Below, piece after piece: positions 10,048-18,543 of a DNA stretch of 62,515 nt; the stretch's first letter is position 1; the number at the start of each line of letters is the position of its first letter. The DNA lies in assembly GCA_905235805.1 (NCBI GenBank), contig CAJOMV010000067.1, positions 1 to 62,515 of the forward strand, written 5' to 3'. This DNA is from an uncultured Ruminiclostridium sp. (GTDB taxonomy: Bacteria > Bacillota > Clostridia > Oscillospirales > Ruminococcaceae). The notes below the pieces were generated by a model that did not search any database, was not told where the DNA came from, and was given only the letters and a program-made list of their open reading frames with translations. A program made the position numbers and the translations under genes.

Positions 10048-11905
10048 TACCCGTTACCTCCGATGCCTGCGGTGTGCCGGTATCGGTCCGTGCAGGCTCT
10101 TCCTGCTGCTCCTGCCCTTCCTTCTCTGTTCGCTCTGTCTCCCACTTTTCGAGCTCCTCTTTGGTGACAGCAGCCTTGAACCACCTGTTCAATGGTGTTC
10201 CCGATTTCACATAACCGCGTATCTGCGACATCGTGGGAGCTGTGTTGTCGTTATTATCACTGTCAGGATTCTTGAACATACTCAACGGGTCCAGTCTGAA
10301 AACGTCCTGACGAAGATAATACATAAGCTTGTCAACGAACGGATCGGGCATATCACTTAGATTTTTCTCTTTTTTCTTTACCGCTTCGCTGTATTTCCTT
10401 ATCTGATCCAGCTCCCGAGCGTTGAAATACCACATACCGAGGCATTTGTCCTCGTCGTAGCCTACTGAAAGTATCTTGTCGTTTATCTTTTTGCGGAATT
10501 CATTCCAGCCTATATCCTTGGGATCGGCAAATCCGTCAATAAAACAGGATATTGTACTATTTCCGGGAGTCGTGTCCCCATCGCTGCCGTAAAGATCCTT
10601 GTACATACAGCTCCAGCGGCGCTTGAATGCCGAGTCTAGCGGGAACACTCCCTGGTCTGCGCTGTTCATTGTCGCCCATATATACAGATTGTCCGGGAGA
10701 GACATGGTGCCGTCGTAATCGTCGCACAGCTCCTTTTCGAGATACTTGCCGAGATCGGGGTTCGGTGTTATGGTATAGATGCTGTTCCCGTTGTCATCAC
10801 GGTCGAGTAGCTGGAAGATATCCCCGAACACGCTCGCGGCTCTCGCGCGGTTTATTTCCTCTATTATAAGGAAAAAGCTCTTATCTTTTCGTGTCCGGGC
10901 GCGTTTGTACATATCAATAAACGGACCGGGTCTGAACTCGTATGTGATCTTTTCCTCCTCAACAGCGCCCTCTTTGTCTCCGTACTTTATCTTGGCGGTT
11001 CTCTTGTCCGGGACAGGCTTGTAACAGCCCACGAAGTCCTCGTAGGTATAGTCCTCGTAAAATGTTACCCTGCGGGAATATTCATTTATCTCCTTTGCTT
11101 TCCCAAGCTTATCAAGGCTTTTCTTCTCCTCGTCTGTAAGCTGTTCCCGGTCTTTTCCCACAAGACCGTACTCAGTTTCACCGGTGATACCGAGAGCTTC
11201 TTTTACCTTCTTGTCTAAGTAATAGCTCTTGCCTGTGCCGGGAGCTCCCGAGACGAGCAGATTAAAGGGGAGACTGTCTTTTTTGTCCTTTTTATCCGGC
11301 TGCTTCAACAGGTATATATAGTCTTTGACAGAGGTAAAGAATTTGCTGTACGAACGGCTGTCGGAGGATTCCATATAGTCACGCAGCGGGCGGTAATCGA
11401 TGCTGCCGTTTGCGTCTTTAAGCTTTATCGCAACTAAAGCGGCAAAATCCTGAGTCCCCTTCAGTCTTGCTATTGTGACATCATCTTTCAATGTAAGTAT
11501 ATCGTTATCAATGGAAATCTTGTTAGGGTTATTTTTTTTGCTGAAATTCACTTGCTGCAAATTGCTGTTTTTCAATTCTAATGCAAATATAAAATCATCC
11601 TTGTTTTTTAACGGGAGTTCATCATTAAGTTTACTCAACAGATAGAAACGTTTTTCGTCTTCTATCAGCTTTTTAACAATATTCTTATAATCTAAATCTT
11701 TTATATAAAAACTTCCACCTCGATAACCCAAAGTGAACGGAATGATATAGCTTACACCATCGCCGTTGATATCTAACTCCATAAACTCTCTGCTAACGTT
11801 CTCGCCGATACGGGCAGCTATCTCTTTATTTTCGCATACTTCTCTCGGTTCTTTTTTCCAGCATTCTTTCAGCACATCTTTTACCGGGTTAAAACACTCT
11901 ACCAT
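10040..11905 (-). CDS. McrB-like AAA+ NTPase of a restriction system
   Basis: A 621-residue AAA+ motor that would translocate DNA and activate the nuclease encoded just downstream. Walker A is GAPGTGKS (about 220), the Walker B region is IIEEINRA (about 345), and the McrB-type sensor stretch is MNSADQGVFPLDSAFKRRW (about 413). The first 200 residues would hold the DNA-recognition domain but match nothing I recognise. They contain AT-rich, lysine- and asparagine-rich stretches that differ in composition from the rest of the gene. The gene is first in its operon, overlaps the McrC-like gene by 8 bp, and has its own promoter facing away from glmS. Confidence 0.88.
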   Translation of the reverse strand: MVECFNPVKDVLKECWKKEPREVCENKEIAARIGENVSREFMELDINGDGVSYIIPFTLGYRGGSFYIKDLDYKNIVKKLIEDEKRFYLLSKLNDELPLKNKDDFIFALELKNSNLQQVNFSKKNNPNKISIDNDILTLKDDVTIARLKGTQDFAALVAIKLKDANGSIDYRPLRDYMESSDSRSYSKFFTSVKDYIYLLKQPDKKDKKDSLPFNLLVSGAPGTGKSYYLDKKVKEALGITGETEYGLVGKDREQLTDEEKKSLDKLGKAKEINEYSRRVTFYEDYTYEDFVGCYKPVPDKRTAKIKYGDKEGAVEEEKITYEFRPGPFIDMYKRARTRKDKSFFLIIEEINRARAASVFGDIFQLLDRDDNGNSIYTITPNPDLGKYLEKELCDDYDGTMSLPDNLYIWATMNSADQGVFPLDSAFKRRWSCMYKDLYGSDGDTTPGNSTISCFIDGFADPKDIGWNEFRKKINDKILSVGYDEDKCLGMWYFNARELDQIRKYSEAVKKKEKNLSDMPDPFVDKLMYYLRQDVFRLDPLSMFKNPDSDNNDNTAPTMSQIRGYVKSGTPLNRWFKAAVTKEELEKWETERTEKEGQEQQEEPARTDTGTPQASEVTGNG

Positions 11906-11946
11906 AGGAAATTAACCTCTTCTACATATAAGTCATATATAGTTAT

Positions 11947-11975
11947 ATAATACTATATTTCCCTGAATTTGTCAA
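11947..11975 (-). promoter_or_regulatory. Promoter of the McrBC-like operon
   Basis: Minus-strand TTGACA and TATTAT are separated by 17 bases, upstream of the McrB-like start at 11905. Confidence 0.75.
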
Positions 11976-11989
11976 TTAAAATATTTTTC

Positions 11990-12018
11990 TTGCAAAATAA
12001 TACGATATGTGTTATAAT
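11990..12018 (+). promoter_or_regulatory. glmS promoter
   Basis: TTGCAA and TATAAT separated by 17 bases. The leader to the start codon is only about 35 bases, so there is no room downstream of this promoter for a glmS ribozyme. Confidence 0.75.
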
Positions 12019-12059
12019 ATAATGTATTATGAAAATCTATAAAGAGAGGTATCTTTATT

Positions 12060-13928
12060 ATGTGCGGAATAGTAGGATTTGCGGGACATCATCAGGCTGC
12101 GCCGATACTGCTCGACGGGCTTTCAAAGCTCGAATACCGCGGGTATGACTCGGCGGGACTTGCGGTAAGAGACGGGAGCGAGCCCGCGGAGGTAGTGAAG
12201 GCTGTCGGGAGACTGAAAAATCTCGCCGAAAAGACCGACGACGGCAAAGCTCTCCCCGGCTGCTGCGGTATCGGACATACACGCTGGGCGACCCACGGCG
12301 AGCCCTCACGGACAAACGCTCATCCCCATGTGTCGGGCAACTGCACAGGCAGCGGCTCCGGCAAGGTCGAGTCCGAGGTCGTCGGCGTACATAACGGCAT
12401 TATCGAGAACTATAAGGAGCTCAAGGAAAAGCTCGAGCGCCACGGCTACACCTTTTACAGCGATACCGATACAGAGGTCGTTGTAAAGCTCGTAGACTAC
12501 TACTACAAGAAGTATTTGCAGACCCCTATCGACGCTATCGCAAAGACTATGGTGCGTGTACGCGGCTCCTACGCCCTCGAGCTGATGTTCAATGACCACC
12601 CCGGCGAGATATGGGTTGCGCGCAAGGACAGCCCTATGATCATCGGTACGGCGGAGGGTGAGACATATGTCGCGTCCGATGTTCCCGCTATCCTGAAATA
12701 TACCCGGAACGTGTACTATATCGACAATCTCCAGTGCGCGAAGATAACACCCGGCGAGGTGCATTTCTACGACCTGAACGGCGATGAAGTCACCCTCGAG
12801 CCCACGGAGATAAAGTGGGACGCGGAGGCTGCCGAGAAGGGCGGCTTCGAGCACTTTATGATAAAGGAGATCTACGACCAGCCCAAGGCTGTCGGCGATA
12901 CCCTTAACGCCGTTATCAAGGACGGGAGGATAGACCTCTCCGAGGTGGGACTCTCCGAGGAGGAGATTAAGGATATCAGCTCGGTGACTATGGTCGCGTG
13001 CGGCTCCGCTTGGCACGTGGGAATGGCTGTGCAGTACGTAATAGAGGATCTAACCCGCATACCTGTGCGCGTGGAGCTCGCTTCGGAGTTCCGTTACCGC
13101 AATCCCATACTTGACCCGCATCAGCTCGTTGTTGTGATATCCCAGTCGGGAGAGACAGCGGACACACTCGAGGCACTGCGCCTCGCGAAGCGTAACGGCA
13201 TAAAGACTCTCGGTATCGTGAATGTCGTCGGCTCGTCGATCGCGCGTGAGGCGGACAATGTGTTCTACACCCTCGCCGGTCCCGAGATAGCCGTAGCCAC
13301 TACAAAGGCTTACAGCGCGCAGCTTGCGGCGGGTTATGCTCTCGCGGTGCAGTTCGGCTATGTTCGCGGCACTATCCCGCAGGCTGACTATGACAGATAT
13401 ATCTCGGAGCTTAAAACTATCCCCGCAAAGATAGAGAAGATACTTGAGGACAAGGAGCGCATACAGTGGTTTGCCTCCAAATTCGCACACAAGCGCGACG
13501 TATTCTTCATAGGACGCGGCATAGACTACGCTATCTGCCTTGAGGGCAGCCTGAAAATGAAAGAGATATCCTATATCCACTCCGAGGCTTACGCTGCCGG
13601 AGAGCTCAAGCACGGCACTATCAGCCTTATCGAGGACGGCACTCTCGTTATCGGCGTGCTCACCCAGAACGAGCTTTACGAAAAGACCGTGAGCAATATG
13701 GTGGAATGCCGCTCCCGCGGCGCTTACCTCTGCGGTCTTGCCACATACGGCAAGTATGAGGTGGAGGATCACTGCAATTTCGTGACTTATGTCCCCTCTA
13801 TCGACACACATTTCGCGGCAAGCCTTGCCGTTGTGCCGCTCCAGCTGCTCGGTTATTATATCGCCGTGGCAAAGGGTCTTGATGTGGATAAGCCCCGCAA
13901 TCTCGCCAAGAGCGTTACTGTTGAATAA
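12060..13928 (+). CDS. glmS: Glutamine--fructose-6-phosphate aminotransferase (isomerizing)
   Basis: This enzyme makes glucosamine-6-phosphate from fructose-6-phosphate and glutamine, the first committed step to UDP-GlcNAc and the cell wall. It has 622 residues, close to the family norm. The catalytic Cys is residue 2 (MCGIVGFAG). The glutaminase domain covers about 1-225 (GHTRWATHG, HNGIIENY) and two SIS sugar-isomerase domains follow (ISQSGETADT; the end KPRNLAKSVTVE is typical). AGAGAGG precedes the start. It is a single-gene unit with its own promoter and a hairpin terminator. I found no metabolite-sensing leader. Confidence 0.97.
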   Translation: MCGIVGFAGHHQAAPILLDGLSKLEYRGYDSAGLAVRDGSEPAEVVKAVGRLKNLAEKTDDGKALPGCCGIGHTRWATHGEPSRTNAHPHVSGNCTGSGSGKVESEVVGVHNGIIENYKELKEKLERHGYTFYSDTDTEVVVKLVDYYYKKYLQTPIDAIAKTMVRVRGSYALELMFNDHPGEIWVARKDSPMIIGTAEGETYVASDVPAILKYTRNVYYIDNLQCAKITPGEVHFYDLNGDEVTLEPTEIKWDAEAAEKGGFEHFMIKEIYDQPKAVGDTLNAVIKDGRIDLSEVGLSEEEIKDISSVTMVACGSAWHVGMAVQYVIEDLTRIPVRVELASEFRYRNPILDPHQLVVVISQSGETADTLEALRLAKRNGIKTLGIVNVVGSSIAREADNVFYTLAGPEIAVATTKAYSAQLAAGYALAVQFGYVRGTIPQADYDRYISELKTIPAKIEKILEDKERIQWFASKFAHKRDVFFIGRGIDYAICLEGSLKMKEISYIHSEAYAAGELKHGTISLIEDGTLVIGVLTQNELYEKTVSNMVECRSRGAYLCGLATYGKYEVEDHCNFVTYVPSIDTHFAASLAVVPLQLLGYYIAVAKGLDVDKPRNLAKSVTVE

Positions 13929-13947
13929 AATTTTCCGGATAAAAAAG

Positions 13948-13986
13948 AGACAGCCGTACCGCGTCCTGCAGTATGGCTGTCTTTTT
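13948..13986. terminator. Terminator after glmS, probably bidirectional
   Basis: AGACAGCCGTAC pairs with GTATGGCTGTCT (one G-T pair), followed by T5. It also lies just beyond the stop of the convergent gene ending at 14000. Confidence 0.85.
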
Positions 13987-13999
13987 GTATACAACGGCT

Positions 14000-15946
14000 T
14001 TAACGTCTGCGGTTGGTGAGAGGAAGCTCATTCAGGTCGGGTTCACCGTTTCGTACTCTGATATTGCAGAGCTTTTGCGCGCTGTAACGCTTCTTCGGGT
14101 CCGGCGCGTTTTTGTTGAGACGCGGCAGCACTATCCTGAACGAACGGCAGTTTCCGCCGTACTGCCCGAAGAACTGCTTCAGTACCTTGACGAGCATCTT
14201 TTCCGGGAACATACAGAACGCACGGAAGCCAAGCGCGTTCGGCAGTGAGAAGCAGCTCTCGGTGAGCGGTACTCTCTCCCCGTCCGTATCGTATACGGCA
14301 CTCGCGAAAAAGCACAGTCTGCCCGTGCCGTCTGCACGGAAGCTGAACTCCGCGATGTCTCCGACCGGTCCTGATTCTTCCTCGCCCGGAATGCAGGATC
14401 TAAGCTTGCAGCACACTACCGGCATACTCTCGAAATATGTTTCTGCGGACGTGATGACAGGCTCGGAAAACCCGATGTCGAGCGAGTCATGATAATAAAA
14501 ATGCTCCGCTGCCCTTATAGCACTCTCTATGACCTCCAAAGGCTCTCTCGCGCGCTCCTCCGCCTTCATGCGCTCCGTTATTGTCAGCCGCTCCAGCTGC
14601 GTCCTGCAGAAAAATGCTTTCAGAATGTCGTCGGTCGCGGCGAGCGGTATCACATTGAAGAGATATGGGTCTATGCGCCGCTCGTAACACCAGACAAGGT
14701 ACTCCCTTATCATGCTGTTGAGCTCATGTATAAAGGCGGGGACGTCCTTGTCAATAACAGCAATGTGCCGTTTCTCTGCGGTATGTATATATCTGTCCGG
14801 CTCCCTTCTTTCTTTCCATATCCTGAAGCCGCGTGCCGAATTGAAGCAATTCAGATAAAACGAGCTAAGCCCGAAATACTTTTTCAGCAGCTCCGCCTGT
14901 TTGTCGATGACCGCGTGAATAAGTCTTCCCCTTGTACCCATAAGACTTTTGCCGATGTATGCGGGCGGATCGTAGTCCGGTATAAAAAAATCTCCGAAAT
15001 TCAAGCCGCTTTTTATGACATCATCGCCTTTATACTGCCCCTCCGGGAAGAAGCAGCCGTCAAACGCTGCCGGCAGCTTATCCGGGTCAACGGTACGGTA
15101 AACTGTGAGCTCCTGCGGAGCGGGGTCTTCCCTACCGTACTCTTTGTCGTACCTCGAATAGACCTCCCACGCGTGCTCCCGATTCAGGAGCTCGACATTT
15201 CCGTCATGCACATAGAGACCGATATCTATGTTGTGCTCAAGATCCCATTCCTCCTCGTCTCTTTCGCTGTCGTCATCGTCCGATAACAGCTTATCCCACT
15301 CGTCATCGGGTATCTCATTCCAGCCCGTCACCACTATTATCAGGTCGATGAACGGACAGCGCGACGCAAGTAACAGCGCGTCGTCGATATACTCCCCGAT
15401 ATGCGGATATTTCTGCGTGATACTGCTGCTTTTTATACCGTTGAAGGGGGTGAAGAAATTAGTGGAGAAGTTCCCGAGATGTGTATATGACGGACGATCC
15501 CATTCAAAGTCCATCACCGCCTCCGTGTACTGTCTCTGCTCACAGGTCACCGGCTTTCCGCGTACACGGTAATATGCCTTACGCACGCCGGTATTCTGGT
15601 CAGCGACTTCCGGGTCAATGGTGATAGTGCGGGTACGGAGCAACTCAGCCAGCTTACCGTCAATTACTATGATATCCCCGGGAAGGTCGGTCTCCCGTAT
15701 CCTGCAGGGAGGCGGTCTGCGGATACCCGCCATACTATCCAGCAAATTCCAGGTATCAAAGTAGTGCATATTATCACCCCGGTAGTCCCACTCACCGTTC
15801 TCATCGGTCTCCGGCATCTTCCGCTTCAGCTTGTACCCGCCCTCATACTCCTCGAAAATGTTCTCATCGCCGAACTCACGTCTGAAGAAATCTATTATCG
15901 GCAGCTTGCTGCACGGTTCAAAAATACTGGACATATACATTATCAT
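14000..15946 (-). CDS. Unknown 648-residue protein, second gene of an orphan operon
   Basis: I do not recognise the family. The protein is soluble (no signal peptide or membrane helix), with an acidic low-complexity stretch (LLSDDDDSERDEEEWD, about 230) and many aromatic residues. The most structured-looking part is the middle (CPFIDLIIVVTGWNEIP, then YVHDGNVELLNREHAWEVY), which could be an alpha/beta fold. The C-terminal third looks like a beta-rich domain (GDIAEFSFRADGTGRLCFF). It follows the 555-residue gene directly: that gene's stop is 9 bp upstream and AAGGAGG sits in the gap. Starts at 15946 or 15940 are both possible, and the second has the better spacing. Function unknown. Confidence 0.75.
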   Translation of the reverse strand: MIMYMSSIFEPCSKLPIIDFFRREFGDENIFEEYEGGYKLKRKMPETDENGEWDYRGDNMHYFDTWNLLDSMAGIRRPPPCRIRETDLPGDIIVIDGKLAELLRTRTITIDPEVADQNTGVRKAYYRVRGKPVTCEQRQYTEAVMDFEWDRPSYTHLGNFSTNFFTPFNGIKSSSITQKYPHIGEYIDDALLLASRCPFIDLIIVVTGWNEIPDDEWDKLLSDDDDSERDEEEWDLEHNIDIGLYVHDGNVELLNREHAWEVYSRYDKEYGREDPAPQELTVYRTVDPDKLPAAFDGCFFPEGQYKGDDVIKSGLNFGDFFIPDYDPPAYIGKSLMGTRGRLIHAVIDKQAELLKKYFGLSSFYLNCFNSARGFRIWKERREPDRYIHTAEKRHIAVIDKDVPAFIHELNSMIREYLVWCYERRIDPYLFNVIPLAATDDILKAFFCRTQLERLTITERMKAEERAREPLEVIESAIRAAEHFYYHDSLDIGFSEPVITSAETYFESMPVVCCKLRSCIPGEEESGPVGDIAEFSFRADGTGRLCFFASAVYDTDGERVPLTESCFSLPNALGFRAFCMFPEKMLVKVLKQFFGQYGGNCRSFRIVLPRLNKNAPDPKKRYSAQKLCNIRVRNGEPDLNELPLTNRRR

Positions 15947-15954
15947 TCACCTCC

Positions 15955-17622
15955 TTACCGCTCATCCGTCTGAATGACCGAATAGCTTATCGGTGCGCTG
16001 CCGCGCTCTATACCGACTGCGAGACCGATGCTGTACTTGTTGTGTATGATGACCTGCACAGGCTTCGCCGCACTGAGGGCGATATCGCAGTGATATAACG
16101 GCGGAGGCGGATATACGGCGCCGAATACCGTTTCGGGATCATCTGCCTTCCCGACAAAGGGCGTGTCGAGGTATATATCGACCGTATCGCACTCGAGGTC
16201 ACGGAGAATAAGCTGAATATCATGGAGAGAGTCGCCTTTTACCGTTACATTGCGGAGCTTCTTCAGTCCGGCACCCGCGTAGGCGCCGGAAAAGCTCCCG
16301 CTGATGGCGACCGTTTCAAGCTCCGGTGCGTCTCCGGTAACAACAGCCTGCTGACCGGCTTCATATCCCGAAAAATCTATGCTCTTCTCCGAGTATTTGT
16401 CAAGTACGAGAACAGCAATCCCGGCGCATTTCTTCGGCAGGTGGAGCTCCTTTACCGAGGCGAGCTCTATGATAAAGCCGTTCGGCATAACATCGGGCAG
16501 CTTCAGCGCCATGAAATGATAGCCTTCACCGTCCGCATAGTTAATACCCTTTCCGAGCAGCGGTTCAACGGTAGTCATGCCGATATTCATGTGCTGATAA
16601 AACTCGAGGGTCTGACTCCAGCGCAGCATCTCCGGCTTTCTGCCGGTAATGAGCCGGAAGGTCTCAAACTTGTTTCCCTTGATATGCAGAGCCCTGCACT
16701 TATTATCCGACGGGATATATCCTATATCTACAGGAGGATATGACTCGGTGCATATCATAATGTTACCTTCCGGGAAAGAAAGTATCCTGGTTTCGTCATC
16801 ATTATAGCCGCTGAAGGGATAGATCCCGAGCATAGCGCCTGTGTTTGCTGATCTGTAGCCATTGAACATTTCCCAGCCGATCAGCTTCAGAAGGGATATG
16901 GTCTCGCGATACCGTTCATCGAACTTTACGCTCGAAATTACATTGCAGTTGTCAAAACAACCCGGTATCTCGCCGTCGGCAAGCATATTTCCGACTGTGA
17001 CGGGAACGCCATTCTTCACATTTTCGGAGATATACGCAACCATTCCCTTCAGCGCTTCGGGTGTGCTTTCCGTGACATTCCCGAACCAGTCGACGGAATA
17101 GACAGGCTGGCTTTCGTCGAACTTATCAATAAATTTCTTCGAGCGTTTCTTTCGCCGGAATGAACCCTTCGAGCCTATCGCCTGAACCGCTTTCTTCATG
17201 ACATTTCCGCTTGTGCTGACTACAGCCATATCGGCGCACCGGTCAAACAGTACATTACCCGATACAGTACCTTCAAAATCCGAGATTCCGGCGGTTATGT
17301 ACTGCGCTTCGGGGATATCATATCCCCAGTAACGTTTTTCACGATTGAGGTCATGAATGAACTCCCTGATCGGAATATCCCGTGTTTCCAGTTTATCGGG
17401 GAGCACGGGGCTTATCGGGACGCTCACAAGAGCGTTGTAGGGAATGCAGTCCGCGTCGATCGCCACATCAACGACAGAGTTATCCTCATTGAAGCCGTTG
17501 TCGTCCTCGAGCACCTTCATAGGTATCTTCGGGAAATCATAGTCGAAATAACCTATCCTCACAGCATTCAGTGCTCCGTCAGTTTCGGTAATCACCGCAA
17601 GAGGTATATAAAGCTTTACCAT
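15955..17622 (-). CDS. Unknown 555-residue protein with leucine-rich-like C-terminal part
   Basis: First gene of a two-gene leftward operon. I do not recognise the family. There is no signal peptide or membrane segment. Residues about 150-190 carry a basic patch (SFRRKKRSKKF). From about 390 the protein shows short beta-strand ladders such as IIELASVKELHLP, APELETVAISGSF and LKKLRNVTVKG, like irregular leucine-rich repeats, which often bind proteins. GGGAGGAG precedes the start. The promoter lies at 17680-17708. Its partner is the 648-residue protein. The neighbours (McrBC beyond glmS, and a divergent orphan gene) do not fix a role. Confidence 0.75.
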   Translation of the reverse strand: MVKLYIPLAVITETDGALNAVRIGYFDYDFPKIPMKVLEDDNGFNEDNSVVDVAIDADCIPYNALVSVPISPVLPDKLETRDIPIREFIHDLNREKRYWGYDIPEAQYITAGISDFEGTVSGNVLFDRCADMAVVSTSGNVMKKAVQAIGSKGSFRRKKRSKKFIDKFDESQPVYSVDWFGNVTESTPEALKGMVAYISENVKNGVPVTVGNMLADGEIPGCFDNCNVISSVKFDERYRETISLLKLIGWEMFNGYRSANTGAMLGIYPFSGYNDDETRILSFPEGNIMICTESYPPVDIGYIPSDNKCRALHIKGNKFETFRLITGRKPEMLRWSQTLEFYQHMNIGMTTVEPLLGKGINYADGEGYHFMALKLPDVMPNGFIIELASVKELHLPKKCAGIAVLVLDKYSEKSIDFSGYEAGQQAVVTGDAPELETVAISGSFSGAYAGAGLKKLRNVTVKGDSLHDIQLILRDLECDTVDIYLDTPFVGKADDPETVFGAVYPPPPLYHCDIALSAAKPVQVIIHNKYSIGLAVGIERGSAPISYSVIQTDER

Positions 17623-17679
17623 ATCATCTTCTCCTCCCAGAATACTTATGTATACTTAATGTCTTTTCTTACATTGTCT

Positions 17680-17708
17680 ATGATATCAGATTTTCAGTCT
17701 TTTGTCAA
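17680..17708 (-). promoter_or_regulatory. Promoter of the unknown two-gene operon
   Basis: Minus-strand TTGACA and TATCAT separated by 17 bases, about 60 bases upstream of the start at 17622. Confidence 0.7.
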
Positions 17709-17806
17709 GCTTTTAATGTTCCATTTTTGGCACACATCAAACATCAATCCCAGTTATACCGCCGTTCAGCAAATAATGCTTTTGTATTTTTCTGTACCAA
17801 TACATC

Positions 17807-17835
17807 TTGACATTACAGCATAGATGTGTTATAAT
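17807..17835 (+). promoter_or_regulatory. Promoter of the 201-residue orphan gene
   Basis: Perfect TTGACA and TATAAT with a 17-base spacer, about 28 bases upstream of the start at 17864. Confidence 0.85.
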
Positions 17836-17863
17836 AGACTCAGATGAAACGGAGGTATGACCA

Positions 17864-18469
17864 ATGAGAACGCAAAACACCCTCTCAGATAGATCCAAAA
17901 ATTTTCATGAGACAGCTAACCTTCTTGACAATATCCGCGCTGAACTCAAGTTTGCCGAAAGCGAGCTTGTACTCGGGATAAACAATGAGCTGTACAGAAC
18001 GGACGACCCTGTACAGCGGCAGAAAGCTGTAAATCAGCTGCTGATGCAATACCACGAAAAGACCTCGGAGCTTGCCGGAAAGCTCGCCGAAACGGCTGCC
18101 GGGCTTCGTGAGACACCCGCGGAATACCGTGAAGCAGATGTGCAGTATCCCGATGAGCCGCCGGAGCTGCTGCCGGGAAGATACCGTTTCAGTCAGGCGT
18201 TTGTCGAGGTGACCAAGGACGACGACCTTATAATACTCCGTGGATCCCTTATAAGAGCTGTGAGAGATCCCGACAGCAAGACCACGCGCGCAAGGCTGGC
18301 GGAGATAGCGGAAATATCCGATATCGAACAAATGCGGAGCAAGGAGTATTTCAGACTTCGGGAGGACTATCTTCTGCCCGGAAAGGGTCTGTCCACGCTC
18401 TGTACGCTTGTCTGCGGTTACACCACAAACTACCGCAAGCATTATGAACGGTTCAGACAGTACCGATGA
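17864..18469 (+). CDS. Unknown 201-residue soluble protein
   Basis: A small hypothetical protein with a consensus promoter and GGAGG nine bases upstream of its ATG. Residues 1-95 look like a long helical or coiled-coil region (KFAESELVLGINNELY, QKAVNQLLMQYHEKTSELAGKL). Residues 110-200 look alpha/beta. I see no known motif, signal peptide or membrane helix. It diverges from the unknown two-gene operon and ends at a strong terminator, so it is a one-gene unit. A link to that operon is possible but not shown. Confidence 0.7.
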   Translation: MRTQNTLSDRSKNFHETANLLDNIRAELKFAESELVLGINNELYRTDDPVQRQKAVNQLLMQYHEKTSELAGKLAETAAGLRETPAEYREADVQYPDEPPELLPGRYRFSQAFVEVTKDDDLIILRGSLIRAVRDPDSKTTRARLAEIAEISDIEQMRSKEYFRLREDYLLPGKGLSTLCTLVCGYTTNYRKHYERFRQYR

Positions 18470-18480
18470 TACAACAATAA

Positions 18481-18517
18481 AAGCCTGTCATTTCATGCTG
18501 AAATGACAGGCTTTTTT
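18481..18517. terminator. Bidirectional terminator
   Basis: A perfect stem AAGCCTGTCATTTCA with TGAAATGACAGGCTT around a 3-base loop, with T run downstream and A run upstream. It serves the 201-residue gene and the convergent diguanylate cyclase gene. Confidence 0.92.
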
Positions 18518-18543
18518 CTGTCTGTGTAAAGGCGTGATACCTG

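Noticed and set aside
8884-10167. 427-codon rightward frame opposite the McrC-like gene
   Set aside because: Antisense shadow; the leftward frame has nuclease motifs and a proper start.
8602-11905. Complete type II (LlaJI-like) restriction-modification system
   Set aside because: No cytosine methyltransferase gene lies in the neighbourhood. A modification-dependent system fits better.
11926-12059. Possible glmS ribozyme in the glmS leader
   Set aside because: The predicted transcript leader is about 35 bases, too short for the ribozyme, and none of its core is visible.
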